Positions 52,416 to 61,583 of a DNA stretch of 64,000 nucleotides are shown in pieces; position 1 is the first letter of the stretch; every line of letters begins with the position of its first letter. Origin of the DNA: Pedobacter ginsengisoli (GTDB lineage Bacteria; Bacteroidota; Bacteroidia; Sphingobacteriales; Sphingobacteriaceae); the NCBI RefSeq assembly GCF_002736205.1, contig NZ_CP024091.1, forward strand, positions 4,399,555 to 4,463,554, in the 5' to 3' direction. The notes under the pieces were generated by a model. That model ran no database searches and was not told the origin of the DNA. It saw only the letters and a program-made list of their open reading frames with translations. A program made the translations under genes and the position numbers.

Positions 52416-53490
52416 TATTATTCTGTATTGTACTATTTTGTTCAATTACCGCTCTTAGTTGGGCGATAGTTGTTTCTAAAGCTGCTATTCTTTTTTCAAC
52501 AGCAGGCAACTGTTTAAATATTACAGATGCGCGCATCCAATCTCTTAAAGGCTGGGCAGGACTGCCATGCCACTGTTTATTCTCTTCTGATATACTAAAA
52601 TTAATGCCAGCCTGAGCGCCAATTTGCGTTCCTTTCGCTAATGAAAGATGGCCTGCTATTCCTACCTGACCTCCCACTACTGATTTTTCGCCCAGCTTGG
52701 TACTTCCAGATATACCGGTTTGTGCAGCCACAACGCTATGTTCACCAACATCAACATTATGAGCAATTTGAATCAAATTGTCCAGTTTAACTCCTTTTCT
52801 AATAAAAGTTGAGCCCATTGTTGCCCGGTCAATTGTAGTATTTGCACCAATCTCAACATCATCTTCAATAACCACATTGCCAATTTGAGCAATTTTTGAA
52901 TAGGTTCCATCCGCCTGTGGTGCAAATCCAAATCCATCGCTACCCACTACAGTATTGGCATGTATAAAAACACGATTACCAATAACAGACCGGTTATAAA
53001 CCTTAACCCCGGGGAAAAGTGTGCATCCTGATCCAATTTTTGTGTCGGGCCCAACATAGACCTGTGCTAATATTTTGGTGTTGTCTCCTATTTCAACATT
53101 CTCAGCTATATAAGAGAACGCCGCGATAAAGACATTTTTGCCCAGTTTTACGGTCGGGTGAACAAAAGAAGGTTGCTCAACACCGGATGATTCGCTAACC
53201 TGACTTATCACTTCATTGTACCTGTCTAACAGAACAGAAAATGCACTATAAGGATCTGAAACTTTTATTAAAGTGCTTTTTACAGGTTGTGACGGTAAAA
53301 ATTCCTTACTAACAATAACTACAGAAGCATTGGTAGAATATAAATAGTTCTCATATTTGGGGTTTGACAAAAAGCATAAAGATCCCGGCTTGCCATCTTC
53401 TATTTTAGAAAGCTCTTCGACTTTTACATTTTCGTCGCCCTCAATGGTGCCATTTATAAATTCGCTTATCTGCTTGGCAGTAAATTGCAT
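52405..53490 (-). CDS. lpxD: UDP-3-O-(3-hydroxyacyl)glucosamine N-acyltransferase
   Basis: A 361-residue trimeric acyltransferase, third step of lipid A synthesis. The N-terminal uridine-binding domain (1-100; MQFTAKQISEFINGTIEGDE) is followed by many hexapeptide repeats with NTVVGSDGFGFAPQADGTYS and the catalytic His in IQIAHNVDVGEH (about 243), and a short C-terminal coil. First gene of the lipid A operon. The -7 box ends only 4 bases before the ATG, so the mRNA may be leaderless. Confidence 0.96.
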   Translation of the reverse strand: MQFTAKQISEFINGTIEGDENVKVEELSKIEDGKPGSLCFLSNPKYENYLYSTNASVVIVSKEFLPSQPVKSTLIKVSDPYSAFSVLLDRYNEVISQVSESSGVEQPSFVHPTVKLGKNVFIAAFSYIAENVEIGDNTKILAQVYVGPDTKIGSGCTLFPGVKVYNRSVIGNRVFIHANTVVGSDGFGFAPQADGTYSKIAQIGNVVIEDDVEIGANTTIDRATMGSTFIRKGVKLDNLIQIAHNVDVGEHSVVAAQTGISGSTKLGEKSVVGGQVGIAGHLSLAKGTQIGAQAGINFSISEENKQWHGSPAQPLRDWMRASVIFKQLPAVEKRIAALETTIAQLRAVIEQNSTIQNNNER

Positions 53491-53494
53491 TTTA

Positions 53495-53525
53495 CAAAGT
53501 TATATGTTAAATTGATATGAACAAA
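53495..53525 (-). promoter_or_regulatory. lpx operon promoter
   Basis: Minus-strand TTTG (53522-53525), 19 bases, then TAACTTTG (53495-53502): an almost ideal Bacteroidota promoter. Only TAAA separates it from the lpxD ATG. Confidence 0.7.
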
Positions 53526-53611
53526 TAAACCTATTTAGGTTATTACAATTCCATAATTAGTTTTAAAAAACTAAAAACGGGATTAAAAATTAATTATTTT
53601 GTTAAAATATG

Positions 53612-54835
53612 CTAAATAATTCTTGGGTAGCAAAGTATGTGCTTTTTCACTGTTTTGTCTAAAGATTCTAAGTTAGATAAATCTGATGCTTTTGCAATAT
53701 CAATTATGATATTGTTTTTTAATAAAATGTTTATATTGCTGTTTCCGGCATCATAAGCCCTATTTCTTACCACATCTGTAAAAACAAAATAAGACACTTC
53801 ATCACCAATAAGATTTAAAAATTCTGCGGTGTTCTCCTTAAGTACATCCACTCTGTTCTGATCTGGAGCATCATTTGTAATCTCAACCTTATAAAGGTTC
53901 CTGTTAGTGAGCATTTTGCACAACTGTGCCAGTATTCTATCACCGTGATTGCGCCAAACCTTTATTGAAGCAAAAATGTCCTGATCGTCTAGCTGTACAA
54001 ACATGGATAAGTGAATGTCTTCCGAAAAGAAATCTGCTTCCGTAACATCATTTATCAAAAAATGCTGTAGTGCAGGCGTAGCAAAAAGGGCTTCTCCTCG
54101 TGCGGCCAATTCCTTTGCTCGCTTTAAAATTTTCACCAGCACCATTTCTCCTGCAATAACAGTTTTATGTAAATAAACCTGCCAATACATCAATCTTCTT
54201 GAGATCAGAAAGTTCTCTATCGAATAAATGCCCTTTTCTTCAATTACAAGATTGTCATCCAGCACATTAAACATTTTAATGATCCGATCAAAACTAATTA
54301 CCCCTTCGCTTACTCCGGTAAAAAAACTATCCCGGTTCAGGTAATCCATTCTATCAAGATCTAACTGTCCTGAGACCAGCTGAGCCAGAAATTTCTTGTG
54401 GTATTTACCTTTAAAAATATCAATTGCAGGCGTTAGTCTCCCCCCAAATTCAGCATTTAGCTTTTCCATAATTAGCATGGAAATGTCTTCATGCTTTATT
54501 CCATGAGCCAGTGAATACTCCAGCGCATGAGAAAAAGGACCATGTCCGATGTCATGTAACAAGATAGCAATTGTGGCAGCCTCTTCTTCTTCACTATTTA
54601 TCTTATGCCCTTTGCTTCTTAAAATTTCAATAGCCAACCCCATAAGATGCATTGCCCCTAAAGCATGGTGAAAACGGGTATGTAATGCTCCCGGATACAC
54701 CAAATGGGTCATTCCCAATTGCTTTATATATCTCAATCGCTGAAAATAGGGATGAGATATCAGATCAAAGACTATTTCTGAAGGAATATTTATGAAACCA
54801 TAAACCGGATCATTTATTATTTTCTTTTTGTTCAA
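53612..54835 (-). CDS. HD domain phosphohydrolase (dNTPase/SAMHD1-like)
   Basis: A 407-residue HD-superfamily hydrolase. Metal ligands are in LHTRFHHALGAMHLMG, then AILLHDIGHGPFSHALE, and Asp in LDLDRMDYLNRDSF. DPVYGFINI and FQRLRYIKQLGM at the N-terminus are typical of the dGTPase-like group. It may degrade deoxynucleotides, but the substrate is not known. It is divergent from porX, 104 bases apart, and 121 bases upstream of the lpx operon. Confidence 0.9.
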   Translation of the reverse strand: MNKKKIINDPVYGFINIPSEIVFDLISHPYFQRLRYIKQLGMTHLVYPGALHTRFHHALGAMHLMGLAIEILRSKGHKINSEEEEAATIAILLHDIGHGPFSHALEYSLAHGIKHEDISMLIMEKLNAEFGGRLTPAIDIFKGKYHKKFLAQLVSGQLDLDRMDYLNRDSFFTGVSEGVISFDRIIKMFNVLDDNLVIEEKGIYSIENFLISRRLMYWQVYLHKTVIAGEMVLVKILKRAKELAARGEALFATPALQHFLINDVTEADFFSEDIHLSMFVQLDDQDIFASIKVWRNHGDRILAQLCKMLTNRNLYKVEITNDAPDQNRVDVLKENTAEFLNLIGDEVSYFVFTDVVRNRAYDAGNSNINILLKNNIIIDIAKASDLSNLESLDKTVKKHILCYPRII

Positions 54836-54939
54836 TCCTTAAAAATAAATTATACGGTACAAAAATTGCTATTTTTATCCATAGTAAGAAAGACACTCTC
54901 TCTTTTTGACAAATAAATTCACATTATATAAATACGATA

Positions 54940-56493
54940 ATGCAGGAAACCAAGATTCTATGGGCCGATGATGAGATAAACTTATTAAAACCACATATAC
55001 TGCTGTTAAACGAAAAAGGATATCATGTTACCACTTACACAAATGGCAATGATGCCCTTGAAGCATTTGGGAAAGAACACTTTGATCTGGTTTTTCTAGA
55101 TGAAAATATGCCCGGATTGAGTGGCCTTGAAACGCTAACTGCTATAAAAAACATCAGAAATGATGTCCCCGTTGTCCTCATAACCAAAAGTGAAGAAGAA
55201 AACTTAATGGAAGATGCAATTGGGTCTAAAATAGACGACTACCTTATCAAGCCAGTTAATCCTAAGCAGGTATTGCTAACGATCAAGAAAATAATCGACA
55301 ATAAGCGTCTCGTAAGCGAAAGAACATCCATGGCCTATCAGCAAGACTTTAGGCGATTAGGCATGACCTTAAATGATAAGCTAAGTTATGAAGAGTGGGT
55401 AGATGTTTATAAAAAGCTGGTATTTTGGGAGCTAGAGCTAGAGAAGCTAGATGACCCGCAAATGCACGAAATTCTGACAATGCAAAAGTCGGAGGCAAAC
55501 ATGCAATTCTCAAAATTTATTGAAGATCATTACCTCGGGTGGGTCAATGGCAAAGGCAAAGCTCCTCTGCTTTCCAATGATCTGTTGAAGAAAAAGGCAT
55601 TCCCATTAATTAATAACAATGTCCCTGTCTTTTTTATCCTAATTGATAATTTAAGATATGACCAATGGCGCATTATTAATCCTCTGATTAGCGAGCACTT
55701 CCGCCTAGATGAAGAAGATACTTATTCAAGTATTTTGCCCACTGCAACCCAGTATGCGCGAAATTCGATATTTTCAGGCCTAATGCCGCTCGAAATGGAA
55801 AAACGCTTTCCCGGATTATGGCAAAATGACGACGATGAGGGCGGGAAAAACCTGCATGAAGGCACATTTTTAGCAGATCAGATTAAGCGTAGCCTGCGTA
55901 AAGATTGTAAATTCAGTTACAACAAAATATTAACATATGATGACGGGAAAGCCCTTAATGAGCAAGTAAACAATCTCCTGCAAAATGAGTTCAATGCTAT
56001 TGTTTATAATTTCGTAGACATGCTATCGCATGCCAGAACTGACATGCAAATGATTCGGGAACTGGCTAATGACGATGCTGCTTACCGCTCTTTAACTTTG
56101 TCGTGGTTTGAGCATTCGCCATTAATGGACCTTTTGAAAAAAATATCTCAGAAAAATGTTAAAGTTATCATTACAACTGATCATGGAACCATTCGGGTAA
56201 AACACCCAAGCAAAGTTATTGGAGACAGAAACACCAACACAAACCTCCGTTACAAACAGGGGCGCAACCTTAACTTTAATCCAAAAGAAGTTTTTCTTAT
56301 TAAAAACCCGCACGAAGCTCAATTGCCTAAAATTAATATCAGCTCTAATTATATATTCGCAAAAGAAGATCGTTATTTTGTTTACCAGAACAATTACAAC
56401 CAGTTCGTAAACTATTACAATGAAACCTTTCAGCACGGAGGTATTTCATTAGAAGAAATGATAATACCAATTGCAACTTACAGCTCAAGATAA
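54940..56493 (+). CDS. porX: PorX, T9SS response regulator with PglZ domain
   Basis: A 517-residue two-part regulator. Residues 1-120 form a receiver with DD at 10-11, phospho-acceptor Asp54 (LVFLDENMPG) and Lys104 (LIKPVN). A helical linker follows, then a PglZ/alkaline-phosphatase-like domain (about 220-510) with FILIDNLRYDQW, LPTATQYARN (the nucleophile region, Thr268/Thr270) and TTDHGTIRVKHPSKVIGD. In Porphyromonas PorX controls type IX secretion and its PglZ domain is a phosphodiesterase. Followed 2 bases later by tsaE. No kinase gene adjoins it. Confidence 0.95.
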   Translation: MQETKILWADDEINLLKPHILLLNEKGYHVTTYTNGNDALEAFGKEHFDLVFLDENMPGLSGLETLTAIKNIRNDVPVVLITKSEEENLMEDAIGSKIDDYLIKPVNPKQVLLTIKKIIDNKRLVSERTSMAYQQDFRRLGMTLNDKLSYEEWVDVYKKLVFWELELEKLDDPQMHEILTMQKSEANMQFSKFIEDHYLGWVNGKGKAPLLSNDLLKKKAFPLINNNVPVFFILIDNLRYDQWRIINPLISEHFRLDEEDTYSSILPTATQYARNSIFSGLMPLEMEKRFPGLWQNDDDEGGKNLHEGTFLADQIKRSLRKDCKFSYNKILTYDDGKALNEQVNNLLQNEFNAIVYNFVDMLSHARTDMQMIRELANDDAAYRSLTLSWFEHSPLMDLLKKISQKNVKVIITTDHGTIRVKHPSKVIGDRNTNTNLRYKQGRNLNFNPKEVFLIKNPHEAQLPKINISSNYIFAKEDRYFVYQNNYNQFVNYYNETFQHGGISLEEMIIPIATYSSR

Positions 56494-56495
56494 TA

Positions 56496-56912
56496 ATGAA
56501 TATTAATGTTAACAGTTTATCTGATTTAGACCAGGCCGCTATTTCGCTCTTAGATTTTGCCGGAACAGAAAAAATATTTGTTTTTGAAGGTGATATGGGC
56601 GCCGGCAAAACTACTTTCATCAAGGCTTTAACTAAAGCACTTGGTGTAAAAGAGCTGGTTTCCAGCCCCACATTCTCCATCGTAAATGAATATGAAGGAA
56701 AAGGCAAAACCTTTTATCATTTTGATTTTTACCGTATCAAAAACCTTCAGGAGGCATATGATATTGGCTATGAAGAATACTTCTTTTCAGGAAATACCTG
56801 CTTTATCGAGTGGCCAGAAAAAGTTGAGGAACTATTACCTGAACATTATATAAAAGTTGAGATCAAAATGATTAATGAAAACGAAAGATTACTGTCCATC
56901 AATAAAATATAA
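56496..56912 (+). CDS. tsaE: tRNA threonylcarbamoyladenosine biosynthesis ATPase
   Basis: A 138-residue P-loop ATPase needed with TsaB/C/D to make t6A37 in tRNAs reading ANN codons. It has Walker A EGDMGAGKTTFIKAL, SSPTFSIVNEYEG (the family signature), YHFDFYRI and FIEWPEKVEELL. Its start is 2 bases after porX, and alanine dehydrogenase follows after 67 bases. The same order recurs in Bacteroidota. Confidence 0.95.
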   Translation: MNINVNSLSDLDQAAISLLDFAGTEKIFVFEGDMGAGKTTFIKALTKALGVKELVSSPTFSIVNEYEGKGKTFYHFDFYRIKNLQEAYDIGYEEYFFSGNTCFIEWPEKVEELLPEHYIKVEIKMINENERLLSINKI

Positions 56913-56979
56913 AATAGCAGACCCTGATTATTAGGTTATTTTTTTCTTAATTTCAAGCTAAAATATCTCATAAACAAAT

Positions 56980-58206
56980 ATGGCTACAGGATTACGCGAA
57001 GGTATGGCCTCAATTGCTCAAAAAGGGCTTTTACAGCCCAAAGAGACAATGTTAGAAACCCGTCAGAAAAGCAATAGTTTGTATATTGGCATTCCAAAAG
57101 AAATCTCATTTCAGGAAAACCGAATAGCCCTTACCCCATTATCTGTTGCTCTTTTAATTAACAACGGGCATAAAGTAATTATAGAAACAGGTGCTGGTGT
57201 TGGCTCAAATTTCTCAGATAAAGATTACAGCGAGCAGGGGGCAATAATTTCATTTAATAAAAAAGATGTTTTTAATGCCGATATACTGGTAAAAATAGCC
57301 CCACCTACTTTAGAAGAAGTTGCGTTAATGCACAAGGGGCAAACGTTGATTTCGGCCCTTCAAATGGGAGGCTTGAAAGAAAGCTATCTAAAAGCCCTTC
57401 TTAATAAAAAAATCAATGCCATCTGCTTTGAAAACCTGAGGGATGAAGGAAATATTCTAAGCGTAGTACGGGCAATGAGCGAAATTGTTGGCGCAACGTC
57501 TATTCTTATTGCGGCAGAATACCTGAGCAATGTAACAGGAGGAAAAGGCCTGATGCTAGGTGGCTTCACAGGAGTTCCTCCAACCGAAATTGTTATTCTT
57601 GGTGCCGGTACGGTTGGCGAATATGCCGCCCGTACAGCTCTTGCTTTAGGTGCCGAGGTAAAAGTGTTTGATAGCTCTATTTATCGCCTGCGACGCCTAC
57701 AAAACAACCTGGGCAGTCGCGTTTTTACCTCTGTAATGCAGCCAATAGTTCTTGGAAAAGCAATTACTACCTGTGATGTCGTTATAGGCGCAATCAGAGC
57801 TACCCATGGAAGAAGCCCGTGTATTGTAATGGAAGAAACTGTATCCCGAATGAAATCCAACTCTGTCGTAATCGATGTAAGTATTGACCAGGGCGGCTGC
57901 TTCGAAACCTCTACAGTCACAAACCATAAAGATCCTGTATTCAGGAAACACGATGTGATCCATTATTGTGTCCCTAATATTGCGTCCAGAGTACCAAGAA
58001 CAGCATCATACGCACTTACAAATATATTTACCCCCATTCTTTTAGACATTGGCGACATGGGCGGACTCATGAATATGGTTTGGAGCAAGCCCGGAATCCG
58101 GGAGGCGCTGTATATCTATCAGGGGCATCTAACCAACAAAGATCTTGCAAACATGTACAATCTTCCGTACAAAGATATTGAACTGCTTATGGTCTCAAAT
58201 CAGTAG
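56980..58206 (+). CDS. ald: Alanine dehydrogenase
   Basis: A 408-residue NAD-dependent enzyme interconverting L-alanine and pyruvate plus ammonia. It has IGIPKEISFQENRIALTP, AGVGSNFSDKDY, a Rossmann motif VILGAGTVGEYAARTAL and DVSIDQGGCFETS. The first 33 residues precede the usual start of the family and are a Bacteroidota extension. A promoter within 56913-56979 is possible but not clear. The dipeptidase gene starts 8 bases later. Confidence 0.94.
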   Translation: MATGLREGMASIAQKGLLQPKETMLETRQKSNSLYIGIPKEISFQENRIALTPLSVALLINNGHKVIIETGAGVGSNFSDKDYSEQGAIISFNKKDVFNADILVKIAPPTLEEVALMHKGQTLISALQMGGLKESYLKALLNKKINAICFENLRDEGNILSVVRAMSEIVGATSILIAAEYLSNVTGGKGLMLGGFTGVPPTEIVILGAGTVGEYAARTALALGAEVKVFDSSIYRLRRLQNNLGSRVFTSVMQPIVLGKAITTCDVVIGAIRATHGRSPCIVMEETVSRMKSNSVVIDVSIDQGGCFETSTVTNHKDPVFRKHDVIHYCVPNIASRVPRTASYALTNIFTPILLDIGDMGGLMNMVWSKPGIREALYIYQGHLTNKDLANMYNLPYKDIELLMVSNQ

Positions 58207-58214
58207 TCTTGAAA

Positions 58215-58898
58215 ATGAAACAGTACCTGTATTTATTGTTCTTGCTCTGCCCTTTCTTTATCTCGGCCCAGCAATACAAAGGCAATCCTTATGGCTTACA
58301 GGTCATTGGCTCAGATAAAGACTACAAGGCATCCTATGCTAAAAACCCGCAAAACGAACTCATAGAAATCAAAAGGGAAATTCCAAATATTAAGCTCGAC
58401 ATTAAGTACGCCACCAAAAATAATTTCATGAATCAGGTTATGTACAAAGAGGCCCGCGCTTTTGCCAGAAAGCCTGTTGTTACACAGCTAAAAAAGATAC
58501 AATTAGTCCTTAACAAAAAAGGCTATGGCCTAAAAATCTTCGATGCGTACCGGCCATATGCCATCACACTGGCATTCTATCAAAAAGCCCTGAATAAAAA
58601 CTTTGTTGCCAACCCCAAAAAAGGCTCTAAACATAATCGTGGATGTGCTGTTGACCTCACCCTGATTGATTTAAAAACCGGAAAAGAGCTGCAAATGCCA
58701 ACCCCATACGACAGCTTTGCCGAGCAGGCCTCGCCATCCTATTCAAACCTACCGCCCCAGGTAATAAAAAACAGAACATTATTAATTACAACAATGCAAG
58801 CTTATGGTTTCCGTGTAATAAAAAATGAATGGTGGCATTTCGATTTCATCGGATGGAAGAACTATGCGCTTATGGACATCCCGTTTGAAAGCCTATAA
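58215..58898 (+). CDS. D-alanyl-D-alanine dipeptidase, VanX/DdpX family, secreted
   Basis: A 227-residue zinc peptidase of family M15D. A signal peptide ends at FISAQ (about residue 19). Zinc and catalytic motifs are GSKHNRGCAVDLTL (SxHxxGxAxD) and KNEWWHFDF (ExxH). The substrate-binding FDAYRP is also present. It would release D-alanine from D-Ala-D-Ala in the periplasm, here as part of wall turnover rather than vancomycin resistance; no vanH/vanA is nearby. The ATG at 58215 is preferred over a TTG at 58209. Confidence 0.93.
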   Translation: MKQYLYLLFLLCPFFISAQQYKGNPYGLQVIGSDKDYKASYAKNPQNELIEIKREIPNIKLDIKYATKNNFMNQVMYKEARAFARKPVVTQLKKIQLVLNKKGYGLKIFDAYRPYAITLAFYQKALNKNFVANPKKGSKHNRGCAVDLTLIDLKTGKELQMPTPYDSFAEQASPSYSNLPPQVIKNRTLLITTMQAYGFRVIKNEWWHFDFIGWKNYALMDIPFESL

Positions 58899-58900
58899 TC

Positions 58901-60232
58901 CTAAAAATTCTCGTGAATATAACTTATAATTTTGCCCATCTCCTCTCTAACCCCGACAGTAGATGAAACAAAATTATTGTTCATAAAAGAGAACAGGTAT
59001 ATCTTCTTCTTTTTGGTCACAACATAACCGCTCTGGCAGTGCACATTCGACAGTGTTCCCGTTTTACCAAAAACAAAAGGGTTATTCGTTTTTGGATAAG
59101 CATTTTTTAAGGTTCCTCTTTTCCCTCCTGCCGGCAGCATGGCAAATAACCGTTCCTTATCATTAACCTGGTTATAAATTAACTCCAGAAGCTTTATAAT
59201 GTCCCTTGGGGTAAACAAATTATATCTAGAAAGACCAGAGCCATCAACCCACACCGGCTTATCCGGTAACTCTTTTAAATAGTTTTTTGCAATGTATCTA
59301 ATTGCTCCCTCCCCACTTAAATCTTGTCCAAGCAGATTAGAATATACCAAAAGTAGCTGCTCAGCAATAAAATTATCACTCGGAATCATCATCTCCTTAA
59401 AAACCGAGTCAGATTTTAAAGAATAAAGTGTCGCCGCGTCTGATGGCATATTCATGTGAATAAGCTCAATTTTTTTCCCTAATGTATCAGACAACATCGC
59501 TAACGTTGTAGACAGGCTAACCTTATATGGCACTGCCTGTGAATATCCCTTAGGCACCTTTATAGGCGGGTAGTTAAATCTATTCTCATTAAAATTCCGT
59601 TTTACCAGAAAAGAGGTATCCCTTATTGACGAATCCTGATTCACACAATCGGCAAATAACATAGGCGAAACATTCAGTTTGCCATTCAATTCATTTACTT
59701 CAACCAGATTTCCCATAATAGGAAGCTCATTTATTTCAGCCTGATAATAATCGTTGTAGTCATCCCACTGCCATCCACTCCCGTAAAACTCTCCTTTATA
59801 CCTTCCTGAGGCAAAGTAAAGTCGCTTATTGCTCATTTTTAAAAAGTTAAAAGCCTTGTTTCCTTTGAGCTTTGCATGTAAAAAAGATGGGTCTCCGGTC
59901 CCCCAGAATATCAGGGAATCTCCATGCTCAACGTACCTTAAAGCAGGAACTGAATCCGGAATCATTTTTAAACCTCCATAAAAGGTAAATAATTTGGTGT
60001 TTGATGCCGGAGTGAAATATTTATCAGCGTTATTTTCAAACAGAATTTTATCTGTCGACATATCGTATAAAGCAAACCCCACATAGTGTTTTTTTAGCAC
60101 CTCAGAATGCTTAAAGAGGCTATTAACCCCTTTTGCTACACGATGATTAACAGAACACCCACTTAAAAAAAAGCCTGCGCACGCAGTCAATAAAACAAAT
60201 ATGCCTTTAATTTTAAAATCAGATTTACACAT
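58901..60232 (-). CDS. D-alanyl-D-alanine carboxypeptidase, peptidase S13 (DacB-like) lipoprotein
   Basis: A 443-residue low-molecular-weight penicillin-binding protein. A lipobox (FLSGC, Cys about residue 26) anchors it. Active-site motifs are TPASNTKLF (SxxK, Ser near 78), IPSDNFIAE (SxN-type) and VFGKTGTLS (KTG). It cuts the terminal D-Ala of peptidoglycan stems. It is convergent with the D-Ala-D-Ala dipeptidase gene, 2 bases apart, and divergent from the retropepsin gene, 31 bases apart. Confidence 0.93.
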   Translation of the reverse strand: MCKSDFKIKGIFVLLTACAGFFLSGCSVNHRVAKGVNSLFKHSEVLKKHYVGFALYDMSTDKILFENNADKYFTPASNTKLFTFYGGLKMIPDSVPALRYVEHGDSLIFWGTGDPSFLHAKLKGNKAFNFLKMSNKRLYFASGRYKGEFYGSGWQWDDYNDYYQAEINELPIMGNLVEVNELNGKLNVSPMLFADCVNQDSSIRDTSFLVKRNFNENRFNYPPIKVPKGYSQAVPYKVSLSTTLAMLSDTLGKKIELIHMNMPSDAATLYSLKSDSVFKEMMIPSDNFIAEQLLLVYSNLLGQDLSGEGAIRYIAKNYLKELPDKPVWVDGSGLSRYNLFTPRDIIKLLELIYNQVNDKERLFAMLPAGGKRGTLKNAYPKTNNPFVFGKTGTLSNVHCQSGYVVTKKKKIYLFSFMNNNFVSSTVGVREEMGKIISYIHENF

Positions 60233-60239
60233 ACTAACT

Positions 60240-60259
60240 ACTAATTTACTTAAATTAGT
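60240..60259. promoter_or_regulatory. Inverted repeat between divergent genes
   Basis: actaattt at 60240-60247 and aaattagt at 60252-60259 are exact inverse copies around actt. It fills most of the 31-base gap and is placed to affect both promoters; the binding protein, if any, is unknown. Confidence 0.35.
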
Positions 60260-60263
60260 TTAA

Positions 60264-61517
60264 ATGAATTCGCGAATGCGTGCTGTTAATTTCTTTTTCT
60301 TTAAAGTTATTCCCCTCTCCATAATATTTGGATTTTGCTGCTTATATAGCTTAAAAGCGCAACAATTTAGCTTTAATGGCACCCGTACTAAAAATGCCGT
60401 CAACTTTAACCTTATCCGAAACCTTGTTATTATTCCGATATACATCAATGACAAAGGCCCATATAACTTCATTCTTGATACCGGTGTAGGCCCATTAGTA
60501 ATCACAGACACAACAATTATTAATGATCTTCGCCTAAGCGATCTTCGCCCCATCAAAATAACCGGCCTCGGAAAAGGAATAGAGATTGATGCATTTCTAA
60601 CCAATCAAGTGTCAGCAAGAGTCGGTAAAGCATCCATCGATTATATCCCTACTGCTATATTGAAAACAGATATTTTAGGCCTATCAAATTACATGGGTGT
60701 CAAAGTTTATGGTCTACTCGGTTACTATTTCTTCAATAGCTTTACCGTCGAAATAAACTACTCTTCTAAAAGAGTAGTCTTTAGTTTACCCGGCACTAAA
60801 AAGAAGATAAAAGGAGATATAATCCCTTTACAGATAATCAATAATAAGCCTTATATCAACGTAGAGCTCTACACCAAGGAGCTGGGCACAATAAACGCAA
60901 AAGTAGTAGTAGATAATGGCGCCAGTCATGCCATTTCCTTAGAAACACTAAATGAAAAACCCTTCCCCGTCCCTCTTAATTCTATCCCGGCAAATCTGGG
61001 AATCGGACTAAGCGGACCAATTAGCGGAAATGTTGGCCGTATTCCCAAAATAAGAATTGGAAACTTCGAGTTAAAGGAAGTCATTTCCTCGTATCCAATA
61101 TATAATGATGTAGCAGCAAAAACCCTCTTTTTAAACAGAAATGGAAATTTAGGCGCCGATATCCTGAGTAGGTTTAATACAACCTTCGATTATACTAATG
61201 AAATTATGTATCTGAAACAAAACCCAACTTACAAGCGCCCTTTTGAGCACGATATGTCGGGAATTGAAGTTTATGTTGAAGAAGATGCCACTAAACACTA
61301 TTTTATTAGCAGAATTGAGCCGAATTCCCCAGCAGAAATAGCAGGAATACGTGAGGGAGATGAAATTTTATCTATAAACTTTACAAACACTAAAACATTA
61401 AACCTTAACGACATCACTAAAACATTACGATCAGGAGATGGTCGGGGCATTTTTCTCTCGATAAACAGAAATGGTGAATTACTCATCAAATTGATAAAAT
61501 TGAAGAAACGGATATAA
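60264..61517 (+). CDS. Retropepsin-like aspartic protease with PDZ domain
   Basis: A 417-residue exported protein with an N-terminal signal (about 1-32, ending LKAQ). Two aspartyl-protease half domains follow: FILDTGVGPLVI (about 70) and VVVDNGASHAIS (about 218), where the classical DTG is DNG in the second copy. A C-terminal PDZ domain (about 345-415) contains ISRIEPNSPAEIAGIREGDE. The family is common in Bacteroidota and its target is unknown. The second half may be catalytic with only one true DTG. Confidence 0.82.
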   Translation: MNSRMRAVNFFFFKVIPLSIIFGFCCLYSLKAQQFSFNGTRTKNAVNFNLIRNLVIIPIYINDKGPYNFILDTGVGPLVITDTTIINDLRLSDLRPIKITGLGKGIEIDAFLTNQVSARVGKASIDYIPTAILKTDILGLSNYMGVKVYGLLGYYFFNSFTVEINYSSKRVVFSLPGTKKKIKGDIIPLQIINNKPYINVELYTKELGTINAKVVVDNGASHAISLETLNEKPFPVPLNSIPANLGIGLSGPISGNVGRIPKIRIGNFELKEVISSYPIYNDVAAKTLFLNRNGNLGADILSRFNTTFDYTNEIMYLKQNPTYKRPFEHDMSGIEVYVEEDATKHYFISRIEPNSPAEIAGIREGDEILSINFTNTKTLNLNDITKTLRSGDGRGIFLSINRNGELLIKLIKLKKRI

Positions 61518-61583
61518 ATATTTATTTTTACCCTTTCCATAGGTAAAAAACATACATTCTACGCTAAAACAAGGCCAATAAAT

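Noticed and set aside
58215..58898. VanX-like gene as a sign of vancomycin resistance
   Set aside because: No vanH or vanA is present and a Gram-negative envelope already excludes the drug; wall turnover explains it better.
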